From: Paraburkholderia panacisoli
GTDB lineage: Bacteria; Pseudomonadota; Gammaproteobacteria; Burkholderiales; Burkholderiaceae
NCBI RefSeq assembly: GCF_008369935.1
Contig: NZ_VTUZ01000009.1
Location: forward strand, 62,001-126,000
Length of the DNA: 64,000 bases
Direction of reading: 5' to 3'
In this document: positions 44,633 through 52,611 of the stretch, in pieces
Layout: each line of letters opens with the position of its first letter
How positions within the stretch are numbered: the first letter of the stretch is position 1
Position numbers and translations under genes: made by a program
The notes under the pieces: model-generated
Databases searched by the model: none
Seen by the model: the letters and a program-made list of their open reading frames with translations, nothing else
Told to the model about the DNA's origin: nothing

Positions 44633-45556
44633 ATGGTGGAAAATCATCTCGAACCGCTTCGTTCCTGGGTGAGCAGCCTCCTCGACGAGCACACTCCCCC
44701 CGGCCATTCCAGCTTTCTCCAGGACGCCTTGGCCACCTTCGCGATACATCTGTGTGCCGCAGCGCTGATCCTGTGGATCGGATGGCGGCTGTCGCGCCGC
44801 GTGTCACGCGGACTGGACGCGCTGCTCACGCGCCGCGCGCGCATCGACGCCACACTCCGCCCGATCCTGCACGACAGCAGCCTGTGGGGCATCCGTGTTG
44901 TCGCGATCGTCGCGGCACTCTCGCAACTCGGTATCGAGACCACGAGCATCATTGCCGTGCTTGGCGCGGCCGGCCTCGCGCTCGGTCTCGCCCTGCAGGG
45001 CACACTGCAGAATATTGCGGCGGGGATCATGCTGTTGTTGCTGCGGCCGTTCAAGGCCGGCGACTACATCGATGGCGGCGGGGGGAGCATCGCAGGTACC
45101 GTCCAGGAAGTCAGCCTGTTCATGACGCGTCTGACGAAGCCGGACGGGATCTGCGAGTACGTACCGAACAGCGTACTGTGGAGCAACTCGATCCGCAACT
45201 ACAGCCGCAATCCCAATCGACGTCTCGACCTCGAAGTGGAAGTCGCAGCTCGGGACGATGTGAACCGGGCGCTGGAGACGCTGCGCGCGCTTGTCGCAGC
45301 CAATCCGCACGCGCTCACGGATCCCGCGCCACAGGTGATGGTGATGCGCTTCGATGACAGCACGGCAGTGCTGAATATCCGTGTCTGGTCCCCCGTGGAC
45401 GTGTTCTGGGACATGCGCTGGGATCTCGCCCGCCAGGTGAGGCAAAGGCTGACCGACGAAAAGTTTTCTCTTCCGTTGCGTACCCGGGAGCTTCACATCG
45501 TGCAGACGCCAGCATCCGTCCGGACGCGCGGTCCGGACGGTACTGTCGCCCCGTGA
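44633..45556 (+). CDS. MscS-family mechanosensitive channel
   Basis: 307 residues from the ATG at 44633, with AAGGAG four bases before it; the frame is open further left but without a ribosome site. Helices about 25-45, 75-95 and the pore helix 100-130 (AAGLALGLALQGTLQNIAAG, IMLLLLRPFKAGDYIDGG). Cytoplasmic beta domain follows (EYVPNSVLWSNSIRNYSRNP). An osmotic release channel of the inner membrane. The helix count is that of small MscS proteins. Confidence 0.9.
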   Translation: MVENHLEPLRSWVSSLLDEHTPPGHSSFLQDALATFAIHLCAAALILWIGWRLSRRVSRGLDALLTRRARIDATLRPILHDSSLWGIRVVAIVAALSQLGIETTSIIAVLGAAGLALGLALQGTLQNIAAGIMLLLLRPFKAGDYIDGGGGSIAGTVQEVSLFMTRLTKPDGICEYVPNSVLWSNSIRNYSRNPNRRLDLEVEVAARDDVNRALETLRALVAANPHALTDPAPQVMVMRFDDSTAVLNIRVWSPVDVFWDMRWDLARQVRQRLTDEKFSLPLRTRELHIVQTPASVRTRGPDGTVAP

Positions 45557-45656
45557 GAAATGCATCACATGGGCTTGATCAGATTGCGGCCCAGGTCGCC
45601 TCCGATTTACCCGACGAGGGAAACAGAGTCGCTCTAAAAGGCCGCTTTCGGCTCGA

Positions 45657-45920
45657 CTACCCGAAGTAGCCGATCCCCAAGGCGATCATTAGCAAGTTCA
45701 CGGCGCGAGCGAAATGATCGTATGACAGCCGCTTGTAGAGCGTCGTGCCAACAGCGGTTCCGAGATGCGCCGCAAGTATGCAGAACAGGTCCGCCAGCTC
45801 GAACGCGACCTTGCCGGCGGAATGTCGCAACAGACTGATCGTTGCGATGGCGGTTACCTGCATGATCAAAATCAACGGCTGGAACATGGCACGCTGTCGC
45901 TCCTTGCCCCAATGTGACGT
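45657..45920 (-). pseudogene. C-terminal remnant of a TSUP (TauE/SafE) permease
   Basis: Reading leftward from about 45920: HWGKERQRAMFQPLILIMQV ... AHLGTAVGTTLYKRLSYDHF ... ALGIGYFG-stop. KERQRAMFQP and GTxxGTTLYKRLSxxxF match the C-terminal half of TSUP sulfite/anion exporters. The first half is absent: the frame ends at the edge of the inverted-repeat-bounded relic at 45923, so insertion probably cut the gene. Confidence 0.75.
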
Positions 45921-45922
45921 GA

Positions 45923-46313
45923 TGGTGACCCACCTGATAAAAGTGGTCCCTTGCCGTCCGGCGCATGGTTGCCCGCTGAGTAAACGATCGAGTACACCGG
46001 CTTATTCCAGCGGCGTACGTGTGACGTGGATCGCGTCAAGTAGGGGGAGATGGAGCAATCGCGCTTCCGTGCGCGGAGATCGATCCGATCGGTTGCGGGC
46101 TCGATTTCGGTCGATCGCCTTCGGCGTTGCACGTTGACGAAATGTGCCGGGAAGCCGGATCGTAGAGAGTGTTGCCAACCTCGCCGCTTCACCCGATGGT
46201 GTAGACCGTGAATAGTCTTAGAGGTCGATGACTGTCCCAGTCGCACTGTCTCTGGAACATCGGAATAAACCGGCTGCGCGGACCGTTTTATCACCGTAGT
46301 AAGCGGGTCACCA
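45923..46313. mobile_element. Insertion-sequence relic with facing ends
   Basis: Left end TGGTGACCCACCTGATAAAA then GTGGTCC (45923-45949) and right end, on the minus strand, TGGTGACCCGCTTACTACGG then TGATAAAACGGTCC (46280-46313). Both share TGGTGACCC..(GA)TAAAA..GGTCC and face inward across about 330 bases with no transposase frame. The ends resemble those of some IS21-like elements to my eye, not verified. It adjoins the truncated TSUP permease. Confidence 0.55.
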
Positions 46314-46559
46314 CAAAGGTCAGCGCTCGAAACGAGCTGAGCATAAAGTTCACCGCGCCGCGCGACGACTACGCCCCAGATGGCGGTCTGAGCAGCTTCG
46401 CAACGTCAGCTGTGGACATCATATTGATGTCGCTCGGCAGTACGTCGCCTCGTTGCGCTTCGTCCGGGACCTTGACAATGAAACACCCCGCCTCGGCATC
46501 GTGCGTAGCTCAGTAGGCCACGCGGACGATGCTGGACGCGATCTGTAGAGGGAAACGTC
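46314..46559. other. Gap before the cupredoxin gene
   Basis: 246 bases. The minus strand carries an isolated open segment (FIVKVPDEAQRGDVLPSDI, roughly 46380-46500) that reads like the tail of a lost protein but has a stop directly upstream. No promoter recognised. Confidence 0.3.
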
Positions 46560-46979
46560 ATGATCCACAATCCACGTGCCGCGGTCTTCCTTGGTGGGAC
46601 CGCACTCAGTCTTGTTTGCAGCCTGGGTTACGCAGAGGAGACGGTAAAAGCCACGCTCCTCAAAGACAACACGATCCAGCTTGACGCCAGTCACGTCAAA
46701 GCAGGCTCAGTCACGTTCGAGGTAAGCAACGCACCTGATACGGGTCTGATGCATGAGCTGGTCGTGCTAAAAACGGACATGGCCGACGATAAGCTGCCCG
46801 TTAAAAACGGACAAGTGCGAGAAAGTCAGTTCAAGAAGATGGGAGAAGTGGAGGACATATCACCGGGCAAGAGCAGGCACATAACGCTCAAGTTGCCTCC
46901 CGGCCGTTATGTACTGATCTGCAACCAAACGGGCCACTACTCAATGGGCATGCATACGTCGTTGGTCGTCACACCTTGA
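46560..46979 (+). CDS. Exported cupredoxin (plastocyanin-like blue copper protein)
   Basis: 139 residues. Signal about 1-25 (VFLGGTALSLVCSLGYA). Cupredoxin fold with the copper ligands visible: His in TGLMHELVVL, then Cys, His and Met in LICNQTGHYSMGMH, the Cys-x5-His-x4-Met spacing being near the usual. Periplasmic electron carrier or copper-handling protein. GAGGGAAACGTC lies before the ATG. No oxidase or copper genes adjoin; it is followed by the 3' hairpin element. Confidence 0.88.
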   Translation: MIHNPRAAVFLGGTALSLVCSLGYAEETVKATLLKDNTIQLDASHVKAGSVTFEVSNAPDTGLMHELVVLKTDMADDKLPVKNGQVRESQFKKMGEVEDISPGKSRHITLKLPPGRYVLICNQTGHYSMGMHTSLVVTP

Positions 46980-46990
46980 CCTTGCTGGGT

Positions 46991-47030
46991 CGGCTCCGGT
47001 GCAAATCGGAGAAGCCGCTTGGTTAAGCGG
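46991..47030 (+). repeat. 3'-end hairpin element, copy 2
   Basis: CGGCTCCGGTGCAAATCGGA then GAAGCCGCTTGGTTAAGCGG, 12 bases after the cupredoxin stop. Contains CTCCG...CGGAG and CCGCTT-GGTT-AAGCGG hairpins. Matches copy 1 at 43341-43384, where the second stem has decayed. May act as a terminator or mRNA-end structure. Confidence 0.65.
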
Positions 47031-47371
47031 AGACCCTTGCACGGCAGCGTCTTTAGAGGGCGAGGACGCTGCCACGACCGGGGGCATGTCGGCAAGCGTG
47101 AGACTTGCGACGCCTGCGGCGGCGGACACGAGGAAGCGGCAGCGCGCCAGATCTTGTGACACGATTTTGTCTTTGAGTTCGAGTGCGCCTGACAAGGCTT
47201 GGTTAGTGTTCTTCAATGCCGACGCATGATCTCACTGCCAAGCCAGCCGACAAGGAACGCCCGGCGCATTGTCGGGTGACGTGGCGCGGCCAGATGTTGG
47301 ATGCCGCTTTACTACCCCCTCGATGCCACCGGGCCGCGCAAGGCCGCCTGCGACGGCGGCACGGGCGAAGC
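47031..47371. other. Gap, no firm gene
   Basis: 341 bases between the 3' element and the end of the dehydrogenase gene. A minus-strand frame (46941-47216, TTG start, LVSAAAGVASLTLADMPPVV inside) looks export-signal-like but has no ribosome site. Confidence 0.3.
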
Positions 47372-48391
47372 TCAGCGCTCCGCGAAAGCCAGCAGCGGTT
47401 TGGCGTCGTGTGCGGCGCTCTCCGCGGCCGTGAAGGCTTCGAGTGCGCGATCGACGTGGTAGCGGCGCGCTGCCGGCGGCTTCAAGGTGCCCTCGGCCAT
47501 GCGATCGAGCAGGCTGCGCAGCGCCTTGCTGCCTTCACTCACCCCCTTGCGTGCGAGCCACGAGAAGATCAGCCAGCCGCGCACCTCGGTACTCGAGTAG
47601 ATAAGCGCCGGGGCGAAAATCGGCATCTCGAAGGCCGCCGGGTCTGTCTGACGGTGCGACGACAAAGCTCCATAGACGAGCAGGCATCCGTTCGGGGCCA
47701 ACTGACGCGCAAGCGTAGCGCCCGTGCGGCCGGCGACGCAGTCAATCGCGTTCACGATGCCGTTGCCGCCAGTGGCCTTCTTCAGTTGCTCGGGCCAGCT
47801 TTCGTCCGCGGTGCATAGCACGACGTCACCGCCAAGCGCCTGAATCTCGGCGACCTGCTCTTCACGGCGTACGAGGTTGATGGTGCGGAACCCCTCAGCT
47901 TTCGCGATCTGCAGCACGAGGCGACCGACCGTCGAACCGGCCGCGCTCTGGACAAGCCAGTCACCGCGTCCGAGCCGGTGCTCGCACATCGTCATTGCCC
48001 ATGCCGTCATCGGGTTGATGAGAGCCTGTGCGGCGTCCTCGTCGGAGATCGCCGCCGGTACAGGTATCGCCCGTTCAGCCGGACTGATGACCTGTTCTCT
48101 CCAGGTTCCGGGCACGTTCAGTAGAACGACGCGTTCTCCGATCCGCGTGCGCGGCACGTCGCTGCCCACGGCGTCGATGATTCCGACGCCCTCGGACCCG
48201 GGCGAAGCGGGCAGTTCGGGCTGACGCTGAGGGGCGAAGCGTCCACGGATGACGTGCAGGTCGGACGGGTGCACGGGCGCCAGCAGCACCCTCACGCGGA
48301 CTTCAGCTGGCCCGGGCGTGGGCTCGGGCAAATCACGCCAGTGGACTACCTCTGACGGCTCGCCGTTGTGTTCGATGATCAGGGCCTTCAT
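47372..48391 (-). CDS. Zinc-type alcohol dehydrogenase / enoyl reductase-like (MECR-type) oxidoreductase
   Basis: 339 residues from the ATG at 48391, with AAGGAG upstream; the frame is open to 48553 but not family-like. GroES-like domain about 1-120 (PEPTPGPAEVRVRVLLAPVH, ASPGSEGVGIIDAVG), then Rossmann domain (WLVQSAAGSTVGRLVLQIAK, AIDCVAGRTGATLARQLAPN). The zinc-ligand cysteines of true ADHs are absent, so it belongs to the quinone/enoyl-thioester reductase branch using NADPH. First of the leftward part of a catabolic cluster. Confidence 0.86.
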   Translation of the reverse strand: MKALIIEHNGEPSEVVHWRDLPEPTPGPAEVRVRVLLAPVHPSDLHVIRGRFAPQRQPELPASPGSEGVGIIDAVGSDVPRTRIGERVVLLNVPGTWREQVISPAERAIPVPAAISDEDAAQALINPMTAWAMTMCEHRLGRGDWLVQSAAGSTVGRLVLQIAKAEGFRTINLVRREEQVAEIQALGGDVVLCTADESWPEQLKKATGGNGIVNAIDCVAGRTGATLARQLAPNGCLLVYGALSSHRQTDPAAFEMPIFAPALIYSSTEVRGWLIFSWLARKGVSEGSKALRSLLDRMAEGTLKPPAARRYHVDRALEAFTAAESAAHDAKPLLAFAER

Positions 48392-48553
48392 GTGCTTTCT
48401 CCTTCGCTCGAGTTGCGGTGTGAATCGTGCCCCCGCAGGCGCGACGTGTTGCCAACGCCGCGAACTCTCGCATAGTCGGACTTCGATCAACGTCGAGGGG
48501 CATTCCGCGCGCGTGGCATTAGCGGCCACGCTGTCGGCGCGCGGCTGACCCAT

Positions 48554-48985
48554 TCAACCTTCGCTCGGATCAAATGGCGACGCCCGGTTTTCAAGCTTCC
48601 ATTTCTTCTCAGCTTCCGTATCAGGCCGAGGGGGTCGAATGCCGTCGATCAACCACAGTTCTCGCGGCGTTTCGCCGACATGCAACTCGTAGTGGTAGCC
48701 TCGATCCTGGACAAATGGCGCAATCGCAGCGTTCGCCTTGCGGAGCCAAGACGCCGTCCACTCGACGTCCTTCGAGATGTGTCTGGCAAATTGATCTAAT
48801 CTGATTCTGACAAAGTCGTCTCGCGGCTCACCCCCCATGAAGAAGGAGTCTTTCGGCTGTTCATGAAACAGAACACCTACGTAGAAGCGAGGAATGATGT
48901 AAATGTCGGCGATTCGCTTGGCCATCTCCTGCTTGTCATCTGCCGTGTAGGCGCCGACTGGATGATAGATATTCCACAATGGCAT
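48554..48985 (-). CDS. Tautomerase-superfamily protein, cis-CaaD / 4-OT-like
   Basis: 143 residues from the ATG at 48985 (MPLWNIYHPV). This start, not one four codons earlier, is right because the catalytic residue of the family is the N-terminal proline exposed after Met removal, and GGAGAC precedes it. Long form, like cis-3-chloroacrylic acid dehalogenase (about 150 residues), not the 62-residue 4-OT. Arg-rich FVRIRLDQFARHIS and WTASWLRKANAAIAPF follow. Substrate unknown. Between a reductase and a BKACE gene, so a dienoate- or keto-acid step is plausible. Confidence 0.83.
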   Translation of the reverse strand: MPLWNIYHPVGAYTADDKQEMAKRIADIYIIPRFYVGVLFHEQPKDSFFMGGEPRDDFVRIRLDQFARHISKDVEWTASWLRKANAAIAPFVQDRGYHYELHVGETPRELWLIDGIRPPRPDTEAEKKWKLENRASPFDPSEG

Positions 48986-49315
48986 TTTTGTCTCCATGCA
49001 TCAATAGATGCCGCGTTTCTTATGTCAGCACATCTAAGTCTCTTGCAAGAAACGATGAACTTGACATTAGTGAGGCGGCTGTGTCGGTAGCCCAGGGATA
49101 GGCTACCGGTTAAAACCAATGCTCTTCACAACGCAGCGTTCTTTGGGAAGGCGATCCTGCTGCCCATCAGCTTCCTTCACGACCAAGGCCAGATTCACAA
49201 CCATCAATTGCGGCTCTTCGGACAGATGCGCGCAGTCACATCGTCGTTCCAACACCGACGGCCTCGCCCGTGAACTGCACCGATGATGGGTACCTGGCAC
49301 GCGCTCAACCCCGTT
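48986..49315. other. Gap between the tautomerase and BKACE genes
   Basis: 330 bases. No gene-like frame. Because the tautomerase gene reads leftward it must carry its promoter; no GTTAAC-type motif was seen here. Confidence 0.4.
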
Positions 49316-50200
49316 CTATTGGCGACGGGGAAGGCCGAGTATGCTGCGAGCCTCGTTCGGCGTTGCCACATCTGCGCCGATGCTTTTAATGATACTGACC
49401 GCGCGTTTAACCAGTGCCGCGTTGCCTGGCGCCAGCTCCCCCTTGGCAAGATAAAGATTGTCCTCCAGTCCTACGCGGACATGCCCACCAAGAATCACGC
49501 TTTGCGCCACGATCGGAAATTGGGCGCGGGAGATGCCGAACGCCGACCAACGGGCGTTCTCGGGCAGACAGCGCTTCATCTCAAGAAGGCTCTCGGTGTC
49601 GGCGGACGCTCCCCATGGCACGCCAAGACACAACTGGAACAGCGGAGCGTGCAGAATCCCCTGCGTTTCGATCAGGTGGCGCGCCAAACGCACGTGCCCG
49701 AGATCAAATACCTCGATTTCCGGCTTCACGCCTGCTTCCTCAATCAACGTTGCCATCTTGATCAGATGGTCGGGCACGTTGACGAATGCGCGATTGCCGA
49801 AGTTCATGGTCGCTACGTCCAGAGTGCAGATTTCCGGACGCAACTCGAGCACATGCCGGACGCGGGCCTCAGGCGTCATCATCGTACTCAATTCACTTCC
49901 CCGGTTCGGGTCTTCGTCGCTGGGGACAAAACGTGCACCCGGGCCCGTCGTCAGATTGATCAATATCGGGCACCCGCTATCGCGGATACGCGAAACGACT
50001 TCTCTGTAAAGCGACAGCTCAGTGCTTGGAACGCCGGTCTTGGGGTCACGAACATGAATGTGAGCGATGCTCGCACCGGCTTCACATGCGGCAATGGCCT
50101 CATTGGCGATTTGCTCGGGCGTAACGGGCACTGCAGGGTTTAGCCGCGGGGTATCGTCGCCTCCAGTGAGTGCGCAACTGATAATCGTCTTGTTCATCAT
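49316..50200 (-). CDS. 3-keto-5-aminohexanoate cleavage-type enzyme (BKACE)
   Basis: 294 residues; zinc enzyme that condenses a beta-keto acid with acetyl-CoA to give acetoacetate and a new CoA ester. Family marks: NKTIISCALTGGDDTPRLNP, IANEAIAACEAGASIAHIHV with His-x-His metal ligands, LINLTTGPG, LDVATMNFGNRAFVNVP, VLGGHVRVGLEDNLYL (in fragments). Family members act on varied keto acids, so the substrate is open. Ends 331 bases from the tautomerase gene. Confidence 0.9.
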   Translation of the reverse strand: MMNKTIISCALTGGDDTPRLNPAVPVTPEQIANEAIAACEAGASIAHIHVRDPKTGVPSTELSLYREVVSRIRDSGCPILINLTTGPGARFVPSDEDPNRGSELSTMMTPEARVRHVLELRPEICTLDVATMNFGNRAFVNVPDHLIKMATLIEEAGVKPEIEVFDLGHVRLARHLIETQGILHAPLFQLCLGVPWGASADTESLLEMKRCLPENARWSAFGISRAQFPIVAQSVILGGHVRVGLEDNLYLAKGELAPGNAALVKRAVSIIKSIGADVATPNEARSILGLPRRQ

Positions 50201-50278
50201 AGTGTTCGGTCAAAGGGAAAGAGCAATGAGGCGCCACAATCGCGCGCTTCGCCATGGGAGCAGCGTCAGGCACCCCGT

Positions 50279-51685
50279 TCAGGCGGCCCGCGCGGGGCCG
50301 AACGGAGCCGCCCCGACGGGGGCAACCCTGATCAGCTTCTTGTTGACGAACTCGTCGAAGCCCAGCTCAGAAAGCTCCCGGCCAAAACCTGAACGCTTGA
50401 CGCCACCGAACGGCAGTTCCGCTGCCGTGCCGAACGGCTGATTGACGAACACCATGCCGCTGTCGATCTGCGCGGCGACCTGCTCGCCGCGTTCGGTATC
50501 CGCGGTGAACACCGACGCGCCGAGACCGAATGGCGTGCCATTGGCGAGCGCAATCGCGGCGGCTTCGTCCTCGACGACGTGGAAAGCGGCGACCGGGCCG
50601 AACAGTTCTTCGGCGAAGACCGGATTTTGCGGCGTGATGTCGGTCAGAACAGTCGGTTGCAAGTAGAAGCCCGGGCGCTCGACGCGCTTGCCGCCACACA
50701 CTATGCGCGCGCCGTGCGAAGTCGCGCGATCGATCTGCTCAAGCAGCAGATTCAGCGCGCGCTCGGACGAGACCGGGGCGACGGCGGTCGCCGGATCGGC
50801 CGGATCGCCGGTCTCGAGCGCTGCCATCCGCTTCGCGAAGCCTTCAAGGAATGCGTCGCCGCGTGCCTCGCCGACCACGATGATGCGCTTGGAACTGACG
50901 CATAGTTGACCCGAATTGAACATGCGGCCCACGACCGCGCTTTGGATCGCCCAGTCTAGCGGCGCATCCTCGAGTACGATGAACGGATCGCTGCCGCCCA
51001 GTTCGAGTACGACTTTCTTCAGATTGCGGCCGGCACGCTCGGCGACGGCGGCGCCGGCGCGCTCGCTGCCCGTCAGCGTCACACCCTGGACGCGCGGATC
51101 GTCGATCACGCGCCCGGCCTGCTCGATCGAGATGAACAGATTCGTATATACGCCTTCGGGCGCACCCGCTTCCTCGAACAGCCGCGCGAAAGCCAATGCC
51201 GATTGCGGCACGTTTTCAGCGTGCTTGAGCAGCAAGACGTTGCCCACCATCAGTTGAGGCCCGGCGACGCGCGCAATCTGGTAATACGGTAAATTCCACG
51301 GCTCGATGCCGAGCAGCACGCCAATCGGCTCGATGTGCACGGCCGCGCCGGGCGCTTCTGCGAGCGGGCGGGGCTGGAGATAGGCTGGCGCGCGCTTTGC
51401 GTAGTAATCGAGGATGGTAGCCGCCGATTCGACTTCCTTGAGCGCTTCGCCGCTGCGTTTGCCCATTTCCAGCGTCAGATAACCGGCGTATTCGACAGCC
51501 TTTTCCCGCAAAAGCGCCGCCGCGCGCGACACAATGCGTGCCCGGTCGCTGACCTGACGGCGGCGCCAGTCGGTTTCAAAAGCGCGATGCGCGGCAGCGA
51601 GCTTCGCTTCGAGCAGCTGGTCGGATATGTCGTCGTAGGTGGCGAGCAGTTCGCCGGTAGCAGGATTGATAGTCGTGTACGGCAT
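50279..51685 (-). CDS. NAD(P)-dependent aldehyde dehydrogenase, succinate-semialdehyde type
   Basis: 468 residues. Catalytic Cys in MFNSGQLCVSSKRIIV and Glu in KKVVLELGGSDPFIV; NAD-binding VTLTGSERAGAAVAER; N-terminal YTTINPATGELLATYDDISD typical of the succinate-semialdehyde branch. Cytosolic. Oxidises a short semialdehyde to acid. 48 bases upstream of its start is a GTTATC-N3-GTTAAC motif (51733-51747), which is shared with the divergent DUF1330 gene's control region and the enoyl-CoA hydratase. Confidence 0.9.
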   Translation of the reverse strand: MPYTTINPATGELLATYDDISDQLLEAKLAAAHRAFETDWRRRQVSDRARIVSRAAALLREKAVEYAGYLTLEMGKRSGEALKEVESAATILDYYAKRAPAYLQPRPLAEAPGAAVHIEPIGVLLGIEPWNLPYYQIARVAGPQLMVGNVLLLKHAENVPQSALAFARLFEEAGAPEGVYTNLFISIEQAGRVIDDPRVQGVTLTGSERAGAAVAERAGRNLKKVVLELGGSDPFIVLEDAPLDWAIQSAVVGRMFNSGQLCVSSKRIIVVGEARGDAFLEGFAKRMAALETGDPADPATAVAPVSSERALNLLLEQIDRATSHGARIVCGGKRVERPGFYLQPTVLTDITPQNPVFAEELFGPVAAFHVVEDEAAAIALANGTPFGLGASVFTADTERGEQVAAQIDSGMVFVNQPFGTAAELPFGGVKRSGFGRELSELGFDEFVNKKLIRVAPVGAAPFGPARAA

Positions 51686-51732
51686 GAGGTTCTCCGCGAA
51701 AAGGTTGGCATCGGGTCATCGCATGGCTTTAT

Positions 51733-51747
51733 GTTATCATCGTTAAC
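51733..51747. promoter_or_regulatory. Operator candidate, site 1 (GTTATC-ATC-GTTAAC)
   Basis: First of three GTTAWS-N3-GTTAMY motifs; 48 bases upstream of the aldehyde dehydrogenase start at 51685 (leftward). Flanked by AT on the left as the other sites are. Probably bound by the TetR-type regulator at 54715, not shown. Confidence 0.55.
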
Positions 51748-51799
51748 TCGTCCACTGCACACAGTTTTGAGACCAGGAATAACCCTCATGGAACCTTAT

Positions 51800-51814
51800 G
51801 TTAACGGTGTTACT
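51800..51814. promoter_or_regulatory. Operator candidate, site 2 (GTTAAC-GGT-GTTACT)
   Basis: Same motif, 34 bases upstream of the DUF1330 start at 51848 (rightward). With site 1 it occupies the divergent promoter region of two genes. Confidence 0.55.
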
Positions 51815-51847
51815 ATAGTCAGGTATTTTTTCAACTGAGGAAGCGAA

Positions 51848-52144
51848 ATGACCAAAGGATATTGGGTGGCAGCGTATCGAGCGATTCATGACGCGAACAA
51901 GCTCGCGGCATACGGCGTCCTTGCGACAGCGGTGGTAAAAGCGGCCGGCGGAAAGTTTCTGGTGCGAGGCGGCGAAGTCGTTGCGTTCGAAGCGGGTCTG
52001 AAGGATCGGACCGTCGTGGTCGAATTCCCGAGTTTCGAGCAGGCTCTTGCCGCCTATCAGAGCGAGGCCTATCAGCAGGCGTTGGCCGTACTGGGAGATG
52101 GTGCCGAAAGGGACGCGCGCGTCGTCGCAGGCGTCGGCGACTGA
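51848..52144 (+). CDS. DUF1330 domain protein
   Basis: 98 residues, the usual size, covering the entire domain: GYWVAAYRAIHDANKLAAYG, AGGKFLVRGGEVVAFEAGLK and VVVEFPSFEQALAAYQSEAY. A small ferredoxin-like alpha/beta barrel fold (dimeric). Function unknown; genes of this family often accompany aromatic and CoA-ester catabolism. GAGGAAGCG lies before the ATG, and operator site 2 is directly upstream. Confidence 0.88.
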   Translation: MTKGYWVAAYRAIHDANKLAAYGVLATAVVKAAGGKFLVRGGEVVAFEAGLKDRTVVVEFPSFEQALAAYQSEAYQQALAVLGDGAERDARVVAGVGD

Positions 52145-52549
52145 GATGCTCACTGGAGGCTACAGAGGCCGAGCGCACTGTATGGCAGCGCGGGCGCTGT
52201 TCACTCTGGAGCCGCCAGCATTCCATCAATGTGGCTTCCTTCCAGGATCTGCGGGAGAGAGAGGAACGTCGAGGCAATCAAGCCCCGCCTTTCCCGCTCA
52301 GTTTGATCTTCGGATGGATGCCTGCTTGAACTTCTCCTGATCGCCACCTTCCAGGCCGAACTTGACGGGGGCAAACGTGCGTTGAGCCGATCATGACGCT
52401 GCTGTTTCATTCGTTATGCTATCGATTTCGCATTTTGGACTGCGCTGCAACGTTCGAATAGTCGAGTCCCGCCCCACGCGTTACTTATTGAGAGGCCCGA
52501 TCTGCGCAGTGGCCAGGGGAAAACGTGACTATCAACACGTCATCCTAAT
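52145..52549. other. Gap with a possible gene relic
   Basis: 405 bases up to the operator. A minus-strand segment at about 52200-52300 reads RRGLIASTFLSLPQILEGSH, reminiscent of a LysR effector-domain fragment, but it lies in frames broken by stops. Recorded as unproven. Confidence 0.3.
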
Positions 52550-52564
52550 GTTAAGCTTGTTAAC
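52550..52564. promoter_or_regulatory. Operator candidate, site 3 (GTTAAG-CTT-GTTAAC)
   Basis: Same motif inside the larger perfect inverted repeat AATGTTAAGCTTGTTAACATT (52548-52568), 48 bases before the enoyl-CoA hydratase start at 52612. Confidence 0.6.
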
Positions 52565-52611
52565 ATTAAAGTCGAAAGAAGCACTTGAACCCGACAAAAT
52601 GGAGCAAAACG

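Noticed and set aside
46500..46560. tRNA-like D-stem (GTAGCTCAGTAGGCC)
   Set aside because: No anticodon arm, T-loop (GTTCGA) or acceptor pairing follows.
46941..47216. 91-codon minus-strand frame with an export-like hydrophobic part
   Set aside because: TTG start without ribosome site and it overlaps the cupredoxin end and the hairpin element; may be a decayed gene but cannot be supported.
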